Source: Chloroflexota bacterium | GTDB taxonomy: Bacteria; Chloroflexota; Anaerolineae; Aggregatilineales; Phototrophicaceae | Reading direction: 5' to 3' | DNA: 42,354 bases | Assembly (NCBI GenBank): GCA_013388735.1 | Contig: JACAES010000082.1 | Coordinates: 1-42,354 of the forward strand | In this document: positions 19,801-26,894 of the stretch, piece after piece | Numbering within the stretch: position 1 is the first letter of the stretch | How the letters are laid out: each line of letters opens with the position of its first letter | Notes under the pieces: model-generated | The model's input: the letters and a program-made list of their open reading frames with translations, nothing else | Databases searched by the model: none | Told to the model about the DNA's origin: nothing | Position numbers and translations under genes: made by a program

Positions 19801-20094
19801 AACCCAGGGCTGGCGACCGAACAGCAGATCGGCACGCGGCCCGGCTTGGACGTGAACGACCCGTTGAGCCGGGGCTGGGGCTGGTGGTGGTTCAGCAGCA
19901 TCGAGTTCCGTGATGAAAAGGTGGTGCTGTCCGCCGGGTATCTGCCGGCAGGCACATATGAATACGTGTACACCATCCGCACCGGGCTGCCGGGGACGTT
20001 CAATGTTATCCCGCCGGTGGGCTACGAGTTCTACTTCCCCGAAGTCTACGGGCGCGGCGCGGGCAGCACCTTCACCGTGCTGCCGGAGGGATAA
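13870..20094 (+). CDS. Alpha-2-macroglobulin family protein with Ig-like repeats
   Basis: A very large secreted protein (2074 residues), thought to trap proteases by a thioester and protect the envelope. It has a signal peptide (1 to about 22, ending LAAQ) and no lipobox Cys, so it is not a lipoprotein of the usual bacterial type. Four Ig-like SbsA/Big_5-type repeats span about 30-435. An SH3-like insert lies at about 545-630, followed by macroglobulin domains, a Gly-rich loop at about 1340 and the A2M core. The thioester motif is CIEQ (Cys1586, in PYQCIEQTVSKFLP), followed by an alpha/alpha toroid. Usual bacterial A2Ms are 1500-1900 residues; the extra length comes from the N-terminal repeats. 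No pbpC is nearby. The C-terminal part (about 1900-2070) looks like the receptor-binding-type beta domain. Confidence 0.93.
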   Translation: MRRSFLILFVLLMLLSLSSLAAQEQPGEPGLQLVDSEPFAGQELGLQANITLYFDRPLACDTAASAVMLTPAVPGRVTCDAASGTVVFTPDQPFARAAAYAVTVGESLRGQDGTRLAEPITLEFNTVGYLVVSDVLPAADSAGIETDAAITVIFNRPVVPLVIAEEMGDLPDPLAFSPAVTGVGEWLNTSIYIFRPDPALAGGTEYTVTINPDLAALDGAVLAEAYNWSFTTVDPAIAEVIPEDRSGDVRPDRPLQVRFNQPMNRASVEAGFYLRAQGQVGSTVAGTFEWADDGKGFMFRPAQRLQLDTLYEAGFNDGVMGETGGALTGFTAWQFATVPFPAIVGTDPSNGQTGVYPWGSFTIYFASPMDTDTLEDKITIAPEPWRAPDFYYSSWDDSYNVNFPMEPSTDYTITIAPGMADLYGNVISAERVVRFTTAPYDPAVLLNVPGEVGFYNAYNEQTQLFLKHLNISQLNLRLYGVQLTEFVLAAARSAYSPASDYVADPDEVIRDWQLQVPSPENIYRYELLNLNAQDAAADCPGAPKSRLKVGDVAIVVTDPDPVRARQSPPDGAVVEQLYRDYQLPVVGGPVCANAIVWWEVRLRDDSTAWVAEGLGEEYFLDVRIAADSSPVTVMTDAESGALPPGVYLLEVSSPQVYNGRVQSHFMIVGTANLTLKYSVDNVLVWATDVQTGQPIADAPVMLYNADGAVIGRGMTDGGGLARISIPRMTNLYEAMVAVLQTDTQFGIGHSEWTSGIEGWEFGQSTDYYPQQYRTYLYTDRPIYRPDQPVYFRGVARFKDDVTYTPPAFSTIPVTIYDANGEIVYEETLSLTPFGTFSGQFDIADDAPLGYYRIEAELPRPAGEDFYYGSSASISFGVAEFRLPEFQVNVTPTAGEVAQGDTIQLTVDSRYFFGGVVSNANVDYSVMAEGYYFEYDGPGYYSFTDYDYDSGPSEFYGFYGGEVASGTGTTDAEGKLVIEVPAELKDSTESQRFTIEAVVSDESQQVVAGRAEVIVHKGLIYVGVRPEEYVSTAGQETTINILAVDWDSQGIANQDVQVEVVERRWSSVQEEDENGRTTWTWEVEEIPVTGGSVTTDAQGKANFAFTPPSGGIFKVIVTSRDQRGNEVVASTSMWVSSREFVSWRQQNSNRIDLIADQDDYSVGDTAQILITSPFQGSAEALVTVERGDVLTAERITLTSNSYIYELPIAADFAPNVFVSVFLVKGVDENNPVAAFRMGLVQIGVDNAQKELNIEITPDREQAGPRETVTYSVRVTDYQGNPVQAEVGIGLTDLASLSIADPNSEPILGFYYGQQGLSVRTSTALTINVDQLTQTVLDTIKGGGGGGGEGGIFDIRQDFVDTAYWNAALVTDAAGVASFSVTLPDNLTTWRLDARAVTSGKDGLTLVGQETFDLLSTKPLLIRPVTPRFLVVDDAVTLAAVVNNNTGQDMAVEVFIEGEGITFQGAASQTFTIPSGGRQRVNWPVTVLDVPGVNLTFFANGNNGAFTDASKPPLGRGDDRLLPVYKYEAPETVGTAGVLREAGSRLESISLPRRFDVTQGELTVKLDHSLAATTLDSLEYLRNFPYQCIEQTVSKFLPNVMTYRALDELGVANPTLKAQLDAGVNFALQRLYAQQKVDGGWGWYVQEPSNSLTTAYALIGLVEAKNEGFAVSDSIISRAQNYLRTTFVIPGPSVETWRLNRQAFVLYALARSGAPDVARAANLFDERARLHTYAKAFLALTFYYANPNDTSRTDTLVSDLVNAAVLSATGAHWEEAARDYWNWNTDTRTTAIVLDALVKLRPQNDLLPNAVRYLMVQRQADHWETTQETAWAVMALTDWMVTTGELQPAYRYSLSLNGDKLAEGAASPDTVRDSQKLVVEVADLLADQANELIFGRTDGPGVLYYTAHLRTYLPVPEIEPLNRGLIVERRYVRPGDESKTPITEARVGELIQARLTIIAPNDLHYVVIEDPIPAGTEAVNPGLATEQQIGTRPGLDVNDPLSRGWGWWWFSSIEFRDEKVVLSAGYLPAGTYEYVYTIRTGLPGTFNVIPPVGYEFYFPEVYGRGAGSTFTVLPEG

Positions 20095-20102
20095 ACGCAG
20101 GC

Positions 20103-20124
20103 GGAGCGAGGTATGTCTCGCCCC
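20103..20124. repeat. GC-rich palindrome, copy A of a tandem pair
   Basis: Arms GGAGCGAG and CTCGCCCC (one mismatch) enclose a 6-nt loop GTATGT. It lies 9 nt past the alpha-2-macroglobulin stop. The outer GG..CC and 6-nt loop match the other dispersed palindromes. Confidence 0.5.
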
Positions 20125-20147
20125 GATGGAATGATCGAACGATACGC

Positions 20148-20172
20148 AGGGGCGGCCCAGCGTGGCCGCCCT
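20148..20172. repeat. GC-rich palindrome, copy B of a tandem pair
   Basis: Arms GGGCGGCC (20150-20157) and GGCCGCCC (20164-20171) are perfect, with loop CAGCGT. It has the same border and loop style as 5013-5040. It lies 37 nt before the next start codon and may also limit read-through. Confidence 0.55.
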
Positions 20173-20208
20173 CACAGCTCAATCACAGAATCTTGAGGGG
20201 AACGTTGC

Positions 20209-21147
20209 ATGTCCGACTCCCTTCAGCCTGTCCGCGAGGCCATTAAAGCGGGCGATAAACGCCGCGCGCGGGAACTGCTGCGCCCGCTGCTGGCGGACGA
20301 CCCCACCGCCGACACGTGGTTTCTGGCGGCGCAGGCCAGCCCCACCCGTGAACAGGCGATTCGCTTTCTGAACCGGGCGCTGGCGCTTGATCCGACGCAC
20401 GAACGCGCCGGACGCGCGCTGTCCCGGCTGTCTGCCCCGGCGGACGATGCGCTGCCGCCGCTGGAAAGTCTGGTACAGCCCCCAATCTCAATTCCCGAAA
20501 CAGCGCTGCCGCCCCTCAAAAAAGCCCGCGCGCAGCGCAGGCGAAGCTCCTGGGCGCTGGTCGGTCTGGCCGGGTCGCTGCTGCTGAGTCTGTCGCTAAC
20601 GTATGCGGCGCTGACGGCGCTCGGTTCGCCGATTGCCGCGCAGGTGCGCGCCATCCTGGGCGGCGGCCCATCGCAGTCGAGCGAAGGCACGCCGGTTTTC
20701 GGCCAGCCCCGGCAGCCAGATTCCGGTGCGCCGGTTATCGGCCAGCCGTCCGGCGGCGGGGACGGCAGCATCGGTTCGTCGCCATCCAGCAGCTTTGTGG
20801 TGCGCCCGAACAAAAGCGTTGAACTTAAACGCCAGCAGCCGGTCAGCGATGTGCTGGACGCCGGATTCGCCCACGAATACACCTTCGAGGCGGCGCGCGG
20901 CGAAGAGATCGCCGTCGGTGTGCAGTTCCTTTCGCCCACCGCGAAGAAGGTCGGCATGAACGTGGCGGTGATCGGCCCGGACGGCTACAACGCCGAAAGC
21001 CGCTGCCAGCGCGACCAGATTCTCACCGACGGGTCGAGCGTGGCGTTCATCTGCACCGTGCATCAAAGCGGCATCTGGAAGCTGCAACTGTTTGGCCGCG
21101 ACGGCGAAAGCACCGGCGTCTACGTCGTCACCTACGAACGTATGTGA
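20209..21147 (+). CDS. Single-pass membrane protein with N-terminal TPR-like and C-terminal PPC-like domains
   Basis: A 312-residue protein. Residues 1-75 look like two helical TPR-type units (AIKAGDKRRARELLRPLLA, then AIRFLNRALALDPTHERA). After a basic stretch comes one membrane helix at about 112-130 (ALVGLAGSLLLSLSLTYAAL), a Pro/Gly/Ser-rich linker, and a beta-rich domain at about 205-312. That domain (HEYTFEAARGEEIAVGVQ, with GVYVVTYERM at the end) resembles prepeptidase C-terminal (PPC) domains that sit outside the cell. The function is unknown. GAGGGG lies 8 nt before the ATG. Its position behind alpha-2-macroglobulin suggests a common envelope role. Confidence 0.75.
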   Translation: MSDSLQPVREAIKAGDKRRARELLRPLLADDPTADTWFLAAQASPTREQAIRFLNRALALDPTHERAGRALSRLSAPADDALPPLESLVQPPISIPETALPPLKKARAQRRRSSWALVGLAGSLLLSLSLTYAALTALGSPIAAQVRAILGGGPSQSSEGTPVFGQPRQPDSGAPVIGQPSGGGDGSIGSSPSSSFVVRPNKSVELKRQQPVSDVLDAGFAHEYTFEAARGEEIAVGVQFLSPTAKKVGMNVAVIGPDGYNAESRCQRDQILTDGSSVAFICTVHQSGIWKLQLFGRDGESTGVYVVTYERM

Positions 21148-21154
21148 GACAAAT

Positions 21155-21206
21155 GTCCCCCAGATGTGTATCAATCATCCAGAAACAGCCCTCATCTTTG
21201 GGGGGT
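21155..21206 (+). other. Imperfect inverted repeat between genes
   Basis: CCCCCAGATG and CATCTTTGGGGGG pair with a two-base bulge across about 30 nt. It lies just downstream of the PPC-like gene. The T tract is absent, so I do not call it a terminator. It may be an RNA structure in the leader of the next gene. Confidence 0.25.
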
Positions 21207-21296
21207 AACGGCTGCCGGTAAACTGTGCTTAGATTTAAAGCAGGCGTTTATGTTGCCACTGTATTTATCTGTTCATCTGTCTCGGAGTTATCGGTC

Positions 21297-22991
21297 ATGG
21301 AACGACGCACCTTTGCTATCTGGGCGGTCGCAATCGGCCTGGTACTGGGCGTGCTGGGGAACGTCTTTTTTTACGAGCGGGTGATCGGTTTATCCTTCCC
21401 GCTGTTCACCCTGCTCAGCGTGATCGCGGTGCTGGCCGCGCGCCCGGCCAAACAGCCCCTAAACCGGCGCAATCTGTGGCCGCTGATTCCACTGCTGTTT
21501 TTTGCGGCGATGGTGGCTGTGCGCGCCGATGGCCTGATTAGCCTGCTGAATATGCTGGCGGCGCTGTCGCTGGGCGGTCTGGTGCTGTTTTACCTGCCGC
21601 TGTCGCGCGCCCTGGACGAGGACCCGCTGCTGGAACAGGTAGGCCATACGCTGGAAGTCGGGGTTGAACTGCCGTTCCATGCCGGACGAGAAGTGGGTTT
21701 TGCCTGGGATTGGCTGCGGGAGCGGCGCTCCCGGCGCGGCGGCGCGGCGGCCTCGGTGCTGCGTGGGCTGATGTTTGCCTTGCCGGTGCTGGTCGTTTTC
21801 GTCTTTCTGCTGGGGTCTGCCGACGCCGTTTTTGCCGATTACGTCAATAAAATCTGGCTGGGTTTGCGCCAGCTTCTTGGTTTGCAGGCGATGAGCGACG
21901 CCGTGCCGCGCCTGCTGTTCACCCTGTTTATAGCGGCGCTTGGCGCCGGCGCACTGGGTTACGCCTGGTTTCGCCGGGAGCGCCCGCTTCAGCGACGTTA
22001 CGTGGCGGTGGGCAGCGCCGTCAGCGAAATACCGCCGGACGAAGAAACCGCTGCCGAGGTGGAAGCCAAAACCAAACCGTCAATTAAACTGGGCATGATC
22101 GAAACCGGCATCATCCTGGGCAGCGTGGTGGCACTGTTCGCGGCTTTTGTGTTCATCCAGTTCGCCTACTTCTTCGGCGGGCAGCAGAACATCAGCATCG
22201 AAGGGCTGACCTACGCACAGTATGCGCGGCGCGGCTTTTTCGAGCTGGTGGCCGTTTCGGTGCTGACGCTGGGGCTGGCGCTGTGGCTCGACCGCGTGAC
22301 GGTGCGGCAGGAACGGCGCGAGCAGTTGACCTTCCGGGGGCTGTGTGTGGCGCTGGTCGCGCTGACGACCGTGATGCTGGTATCGGCGTCTCAGCGGATG
22401 CTGCTGTACGAGGACGCTTTTGGCTTCACGCAGCTTCGTGTGTATACCCATGTGTTTATGCACTGGTTGGGCGTGCTGTTCATTGTTTTTCTGCTGGCGC
22501 TGTTCCGGGTGCGGAAGAATGTCTTTTCGCTGGGATCGCTGCTGGTCATTATCGGCTATCTCGGCACGCTCAACCTGATGAACGTAGACCTGTATATCGC
22601 CGACCGCAATATCGCCCGCTACCGCGCCGGGCAGGAACTGGACATTGCTTTCCTCAACATTCTGTCGGTGGATGCCGCCCCGGCCATCATCCCGCTCTAC
22701 ACTGAAGCAGCGGATGACCCGGCGGTGCATGACTGGGCGGGGCAGTGGTTGGTTCGCAAGCTCATTTCGCTGGATAACTTGCGTGAAGGGTATGGCGCGA
22801 CCGTGTTTTCCGCCAACCTCTCGCGCGAGAGCGCCTGGACGCAGCTCGATGCCGCCCGCGCCACGCTGCCGGAATACGACTCGTCATCCTATTGGTGGTA
22901 TCAGGGTTCGTATTACGGGTACGAGGGCAGCTATGGCGGCGATTACCGCTCCGGCTGGGACGTGGTGCCGGCGCCGGAGGACGGGCGCTGA
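21297..22991 (+). CDS. DUF4173/DUF4153-family polytopic membrane protein
   Basis: A 564-residue integral membrane protein with about ten or more hydrophobic segments and a soluble C-terminal tail of about 130 residues. The segment IEGLTYAQYARRGFFELVAVSVLTLGLAL, followed by DAFGFTQLRVYTHVFM and ADRNIARY, is characteristic of the DUF4173 family. The role is unknown; family members are often beside two-component or envelope genes. The C-terminus is rich in Tyr, Gly and Ser (YWWYQGSYYGYEGSYGGDY). The start at 21297 has GGAG 9 nt ahead, better than a start 72 nt upstream. It ends 26 nt before the convergent SGNH gene. Confidence 0.85.
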   Translation: MERRTFAIWAVAIGLVLGVLGNVFFYERVIGLSFPLFTLLSVIAVLAARPAKQPLNRRNLWPLIPLLFFAAMVAVRADGLISLLNMLAALSLGGLVLFYLPLSRALDEDPLLEQVGHTLEVGVELPFHAGREVGFAWDWLRERRSRRGGAAASVLRGLMFALPVLVVFVFLLGSADAVFADYVNKIWLGLRQLLGLQAMSDAVPRLLFTLFIAALGAGALGYAWFRRERPLQRRYVAVGSAVSEIPPDEETAAEVEAKTKPSIKLGMIETGIILGSVVALFAAFVFIQFAYFFGGQQNISIEGLTYAQYARRGFFELVAVSVLTLGLALWLDRVTVRQERREQLTFRGLCVALVALTTVMLVSASQRMLLYEDAFGFTQLRVYTHVFMHWLGVLFIVFLLALFRVRKNVFSLGSLLVIIGYLGTLNLMNVDLYIADRNIARYRAGQELDIAFLNILSVDAAPAIIPLYTEAADDPAVHDWAGQWLVRKLISLDNLREGYGATVFSANLSRESAWTQLDAARATLPEYDSSSYWWYQGSYYGYEGSYGGDYRSGWDVVPAPEDGR

Positions 22992-23017
22992 GTGCCTGCG
23001 GTTGATCTATAGACGGT

Positions 23018-24631
23018 TCAATTGGCCTGCCTTTCGGATGAATAGTCATTCAGAACATCGGTCATGATCTGCCGCACGAGATCATGGCCGGTTTGATTCC
23101 AGTGCGAGTCGCCGAAGAAGTATGGTTCAGTCCCGTTTGCGACAGCATCCTGAAGCAGTGTCGTAAGGTCAACGAAGGTGATGTTTTTCTCCTGAGCCAG
23201 TTCGGCGATTACGGCGCGCTGCGCGTCAATGTTCTGCGCCAGCAGCGCCGCCGTTTCGCGCGGGGGACGATCAGGACGAGGCACGACATTGCCTGTCGCG
23301 GGCAAATCCCAACTTACGACATGCGCGCTGATGATCTCAAGCTGCGCCTGTACGGATTGCCAACAGGCGTGAAGTTTGGTTGGAATATAAAGCAGCACGA
23401 ACTGCGCGCCGCCGGCGCGGGCTTCGCCGGCCATTGCTGTGATGGCGTCCCGCGTGATGGCGTAAAACTGGCTCTGCTTAAGAGCCTGGTATGGCACGGT
23501 GAAGATGCTGATTTCTTCCTCAAGGAAGGCGCGTTTTTGTCCCCGCGAGTCGATAATGGGCCAGTGGCAGCCTTTAACCAGGAATCGGTCTTTGAAGGCC
23601 GAGAGCATATTGTAGATCACCAGAAAGTTGCGCACCGGCTGCTCGGCATACCAGCGCTCGTATCCTTTCCGCGCGCTTCCGTTAAAGAAGAAGGCCCAGT
23701 TACCCGTCATATCATTGCCTTCATAATATGCCAGCACGATGACCTGGGGTGAACGCGGCAGCCCATAGGTTTCAAGGATGCGCGATTGTTCCAGGGTGCT
23801 GGTGGCGTCCATCCCCAGACCAAGCGTTGAGGGATGTATGTCCTGCCAGAACGGCTTTTCGATACCTCCTGCATAGACAAACGAATCCCCCAATACCACT
23901 AGATGAACCTTTTCAGGCCAGGGGGACGGATTACGAAAACCGTATTCGTCACGGGTGTAGGATACAATATAGACCGCATCCTGAGCGGCATCCGGTGGCA
24001 GGCAGCTTTTGAAGAACATGTCGCCGGTGCTGCCGCCCTGATAATCGGTGATTTTGAGATAGGGCATGTACTGCCGGAAGCCATTGGGATGGTCGTAGTT
24101 CACGCGGTAGATTCGCTCGCCGGCCTGAGGCATACGCGCTGTGATGGATGACGGGATCGAGCCATAAGCAAGCTGGCAGAGCGCCTCCAGCAAAAGCAGG
24201 CACAAAACGGTGCTGCCGATGGCTATCATTGGGTTGACGAGCCATCGTCCGGTTTTAGGGCATGATCGGTTAAGCGCGATCAGCAGTGTGCCGAGCGTGA
24301 ACCAGGGCCAGAGCGCCAGGAACAGCAGCGCCAGCCATCCTCCGGCAGAAAAATCGGCGACAGAAAACTGCCAGAGCGCCAGACTGACCCCTACAGCCCA
24401 GGTTGCTAACAGCGCCAGACTGACCAGATATATCAGCGGCAGCCTTCTCAGCGTGATGTCTAAGGCTTTTTGGGCCAGCCGGCCCAAGTCCGTATCAAGA
24501 GAAGCGATGAACATGATGGCCGTTACAAGTACAGCCAGGGCTGTGGCGGGCTTAATCCATGCCAGGGCTGCCGGGACAAAGGGCAGGCTGATGATGCCCG
24601 CCGCCGCTGTAATGATCTGCCCTGTCGTCAT
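23018..24631 (-). CDS. Membrane-anchored SGNH/AlgX-like hydrolase or acetyltransferase
   Basis: About 537 residues. Roughly five membrane helices fill the first 170 residues, followed by an extracytoplasmic SGNH-type domain. Block I is VVLGDSFVYAGG (about residue 247) and block V is FGDSHWNQTGHDLV (about 507), giving the Ser and the Asp/His of the catalytic triad; YYEGNDM supplies the Asn block. Similar proteins O-acetylate exopolysaccharide (AlgX/AlgJ type), but hydrolase activity is also possible. The start is uncertain: ATG 24631 begins a clean hydrophobic N-terminus, while ATG 24709 adds 26 polar residues; neither has a strong ribosome binding site. The gene is slightly less GC-rich than its neighbours, which may hint at transfer. 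Confidence 0.78.
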   Translation of the reverse strand: MTTGQIITAAAGIISLPFVPAALAWIKPATALAVLVTAIMFIASLDTDLGRLAQKALDITLRRLPLIYLVSLALLATWAVGVSLALWQFSVADFSAGGWLALLFLALWPWFTLGTLLIALNRSCPKTGRWLVNPMIAIGSTVLCLLLLEALCQLAYGSIPSSITARMPQAGERIYRVNYDHPNGFRQYMPYLKITDYQGGSTGDMFFKSCLPPDAAQDAVYIVSYTRDEYGFRNPSPWPEKVHLVVLGDSFVYAGGIEKPFWQDIHPSTLGLGMDATSTLEQSRILETYGLPRSPQVIVLAYYEGNDMTGNWAFFFNGSARKGYERWYAEQPVRNFLVIYNMLSAFKDRFLVKGCHWPIIDSRGQKRAFLEEEISIFTVPYQALKQSQFYAITRDAITAMAGEARAGGAQFVLLYIPTKLHACWQSVQAQLEIISAHVVSWDLPATGNVVPRPDRPPRETAALLAQNIDAQRAVIAELAQEKNITFVDLTTLLQDAVANGTEPYFFGDSHWNQTGHDLVRQIMTDVLNDYSSERQAN

Positions 24632-25281
24632 GATGGTTATTGCAGGTGAATGCTGCGTCGGCAGCCGTCGAGGCTGTTCTGTTCTATGAGCCTGAATTTG
24701 ATGGAACATTGCCTGAGTACCTCGCAGTCATTAAACGGATCCTTCTGGATCCTTCTAAAGGAGCGAAGTTTTTGACTGCAATGCAGGCGAGGATAGGGGC
24801 TGTGACGGAAAGGGGGATGATTAACTTCGGAAGCCTTTGTAATTATTATAGTATGATTTCCGTGAAGTGATTAATCATTTAAGACAGAAAAGGGTGAGCG
24901 CCTGAGAAAACGCAAGCGCGATCTCAGGACTGTTTCCGCGTGCTGCGATATGAGAAAGGTATGATTATCCCGCTGCGCCCTATGGACAGCAGCCGGGTCT
25001 AAATGGATAATGACGCTAGAGGCTGTTATGTACTCTGCCACTCCAGCAGGGCGATGAAACGGCTTTTTACGCCCGCCCGCTTTTTGCCCTCACCCCCGTC
25101 CCCTCTCCCGAACAGGCCTTCGGCACCGGGAGCGGGACGAAAACGCACACAAACGCGCTTTCCTCCCCCTCGCCCGGCCAGGAAGTGGCGGTTGGGAGAG
25201 GGGGAACGAGGGGGTGAGGGCGAATTGACAGCGCAGAAGGGCATAACACGCTCTAATGAAAGCGTTCACGGAGATGATGCT
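24632..25281. other. 650-base stretch without a convincing gene
   Basis: This is the longest gene-poor stretch. It holds a 10-bp tandem duplication (GGATCCTTCT twice, 24737-24756), an AT-rich segment at 24830-24890 with the palindrome TGATTAATCA (24868-24877), and a GC-rich inverted-repeat element at 25085-25227. A 76-codon frame from a TTG at 24640 to 24870 has some protein-like composition but overlaps the possible longer start of the SGNH gene and has no ribosome binding site. I do not call it. Confidence 0.5.
25085..25227. repeat. Inverted-repeat element (MITE-like or dispersed palindrome)
   Basis: The left arm (25087-25110) begins GCCCTCACCCCCGTCCCC. The right arm (25195-25225) contains its complement GGAGAGGGGGAACGAGGGGG followed by TGAGGGC. 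The arms of about 24-30 bp match with small indels and enclose roughly 85 nt. No transposase is present. The whole element is open in the plus-strand frame, so an automatic annotation could wrongly include it in the SH3b gene that follows. Confidence 0.6.
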
Positions 25282-26064
25282 GTGGGGGTGCTGCTGGCCG
25301 CCGCCGGTGTTCTGTTCGCTGTGCTGTTGGCGGGGAATACATTGCTGCAAACCGTCCGCCGCCAGGAGCGAATTGGTTTTATCAACACGCTGCTGGCCTT
25401 CCTGACGGCACTGCTGCCGCTGGCCGGGTTGATCGCCGCCACCGTGACGGGGCGTTTCGTGCGGCTGCCCTATGCGCTGTCGTTAGGCTCGGCAGGGCTG
25501 CTCGGCCTGGTCGGTCTGGTCGTGTTGGCGGTAGAAGCGCGCCGCCCGAACGGGCTGAAAAATTCGCGCGGGGCGCTGACGTTGGGCGTTGGCGTGCTGG
25601 TGGCCGTCGCTACCGTGACCGTCCCGCTGACGGCGGAACACCTGCTAATTACGCCGACGCCGTTCACGCTGCTGGGCGTCACCAGCCCGTCGCCGGTTTA
25701 CACGCCGACCCCGGCGCAGACGGCCACGCCGACTTTGACCTGGACGCCCACTTTCACCCGTACCCCGCGCCCGACGGCCACACCCACGCGCCCGCTGTTC
25801 GCCTCTGACACCCCCACGCCAACCACGCCGGCTTTTGGTTCGTGTGCGGCAGTCGTCAATTACAATCTGAATCTGCGGGGCGGGCCATCCACCGGGGCGG
25901 CGGTTCTGGCGTCCATCCCGTTTAATACCCCGCTGACCATCCTGGGGCGCAGCGCCGACTCGGTCTGGTGGTATACCACCTACCAGGGGCAGGAAGGCTG
26001 GGTGGCCGGGGAATATCTGACGCTAGAGGCCGGATGCGCCGGTTTGCCGGAACGCCCACAATAG
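25282..26064 (+). CDS. Membrane protein with extracytoplasmic SH3b domain
   Basis: A 260-residue protein with three or four membrane helices in the first 130 residues, a Pro/Thr-rich linker (many TPTP units, about 130-185), and a C-terminal bacterial SH3 domain. That domain runs from YNLNLRGGPSTGAAVLASIP to GQEGWVAGEYL, typical of SH3_3 modules thought to bind cell wall or other envelope ligands. I prefer the GTG at 25282 because GGAG lies 8 nt ahead and membrane helix 1 starts at once. A longer frame from 25003 would translate the inverted-repeat element into low-complexity Pro/Arg/Gly sequence. Confidence 0.72.
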   Translation: MGVLLAAAGVLFAVLLAGNTLLQTVRRQERIGFINTLLAFLTALLPLAGLIAATVTGRFVRLPYALSLGSAGLLGLVGLVVLAVEARRPNGLKNSRGALTLGVGVLVAVATVTVPLTAEHLLITPTPFTLLGVTSPSPVYTPTPAQTATPTLTWTPTFTRTPRPTATPTRPLFASDTPTPTTPAFGSCAAVVNYNLNLRGGPSTGAAVLASIPFNTPLTILGRSADSVWWYTTYQGQEGWVAGEYLTLEAGCAGLPERPQ

Positions 26065-26075
26065 CGGGCTGCGCT

Positions 26076-26816
26076 TCAGTCGGCGGCTGCCGCAGCGTCC
26101 TGGGTTTGCGGCTGCGCTTCGTCGTCTTTGAGTTTCATCACGCGGAAGGATTCGGCGTAGGCATAACCGTGTTTTTGGCCTTCTTCGGCGGCCCACTTCC
26201 GCACCATGTCCGCCACTTCCGGCCCGACCTGCGAACGGTGGCACAGCAGCGATTCCACTTTACGTTCGATGGTCGCGCTGATGTCCACGACTGTATCGGT
26301 GTTGTCGGAAAACATGATCCACAGTTCGTCCACGTCGTGCGGCTCGTAGCCTTCGGCCAGCAGCTCGCGGAAGATGGGGCGTGTCCCGGCGCTGGGGAAG
26401 GTCGCGTAAACAGCGGCCTCGGCGGCGGCGCGGTGGTCGGGATGGTTGATGTAATAATTGCCGGCGAAAACCATCGTCGGGTCGCTGCAAACGACGCGCT
26501 GGGGTTTCAACTCGCGGATCAGGCGGGTCAGGTCGCGGCGCAGTTCCAGCGTGGGCTGGAGCGTGCCGTCCAGGTAGCCCAGGAAGCGCACGTCGCTCAC
26601 GCCGACAACAGCTGCTGCCTGACGCTGTTCGGCCTCGCGCGTGCGCACCAGTTCGTCCAGGTCGGCATCCGGTGTATTGCTGCCCGCCGAGCCATCGGTG
26701 ACGATGCAGTACGTGACCTGATGGCCTTCATCCGTCCAGCGGGCCACGCTGCCTGCCAGGCCAAACTCGATGTCGTCGGGGTGGGCGGCAATAACCAGGA
26801 TTCGTAGAGATGCCAT
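26076..26816 (-). CDS. PIG-L family N-acetylglucosaminyl deacetylase
   Basis: A 246-residue LmbE/PIG-L zinc deacetylase. The metal and catalytic motif AHPDDIEFG is at residues 11-19, with a second His cluster in NHPDHRAAAEA. The family removes acetyl groups from GlcNAc-type conjugates (for example in bacillithiol, mycothiol or glycolipid synthesis); the substrate here is not known. The start MASLRILVIAAHPDD fits the family. GGAGG lies 12 nt upstream, rather far. The C-terminal tail is Ala/Gln-rich and probably disordered. A remnant glycosyltransferase lies two genes upstream, but a working pathway cannot be inferred from it. Confidence 0.9.
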   Translation of the reverse strand: MASLRILVIAAHPDDIEFGLAGSVARWTDEGHQVTYCIVTDGSAGSNTPDADLDELVRTREAEQRQAAAVVGVSDVRFLGYLDGTLQPTLELRRDLTRLIRELKPQRVVCSDPTMVFAGNYYINHPDHRAAAEAAVYATFPSAGTRPIFRELLAEGYEPHDVDELWIMFSDNTDTVVDISATIERKVESLLCHRSQVGPEVADMVRKWAAEEGQKHGYAYAESFRVMKLKDDEAQPQTQDAAAAAD

Positions 26817-26894
26817 AAATCGCTTCAACCTCCATTCCAGCACAATCGGCGGGCAATCATAACACGAGAGCGGAATGGGGAAAAGTGCGAGCGA

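Noticed and set aside
17380-20175. Very long open frame on the minus strand opposite the alpha-2-macroglobulin gene
   Set aside because: It is the antisense shadow of a high-GC gene: Arg/His/Gln-rich, no domain pattern, no ribosome binding site.
24640-24870. 76-codon frame with TTG start
   Set aside because: Some protein-like composition, but no ribosome binding site, no recognised family, and it overlaps the possible longer start of the SGNH gene.
25003-25281. N-terminal extension of the SH3b membrane protein
   Set aside because: It translates an inverted-repeat element into low-complexity sequence; the GTG at 25282 has a good ribosome binding site.
25740-25840. Repeated ACGCC/ACACC units that look like a tandem repeat
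   Set aside because: They encode the Pro/Thr-rich linker of the SH3b protein, so codon-level repetition explains them.
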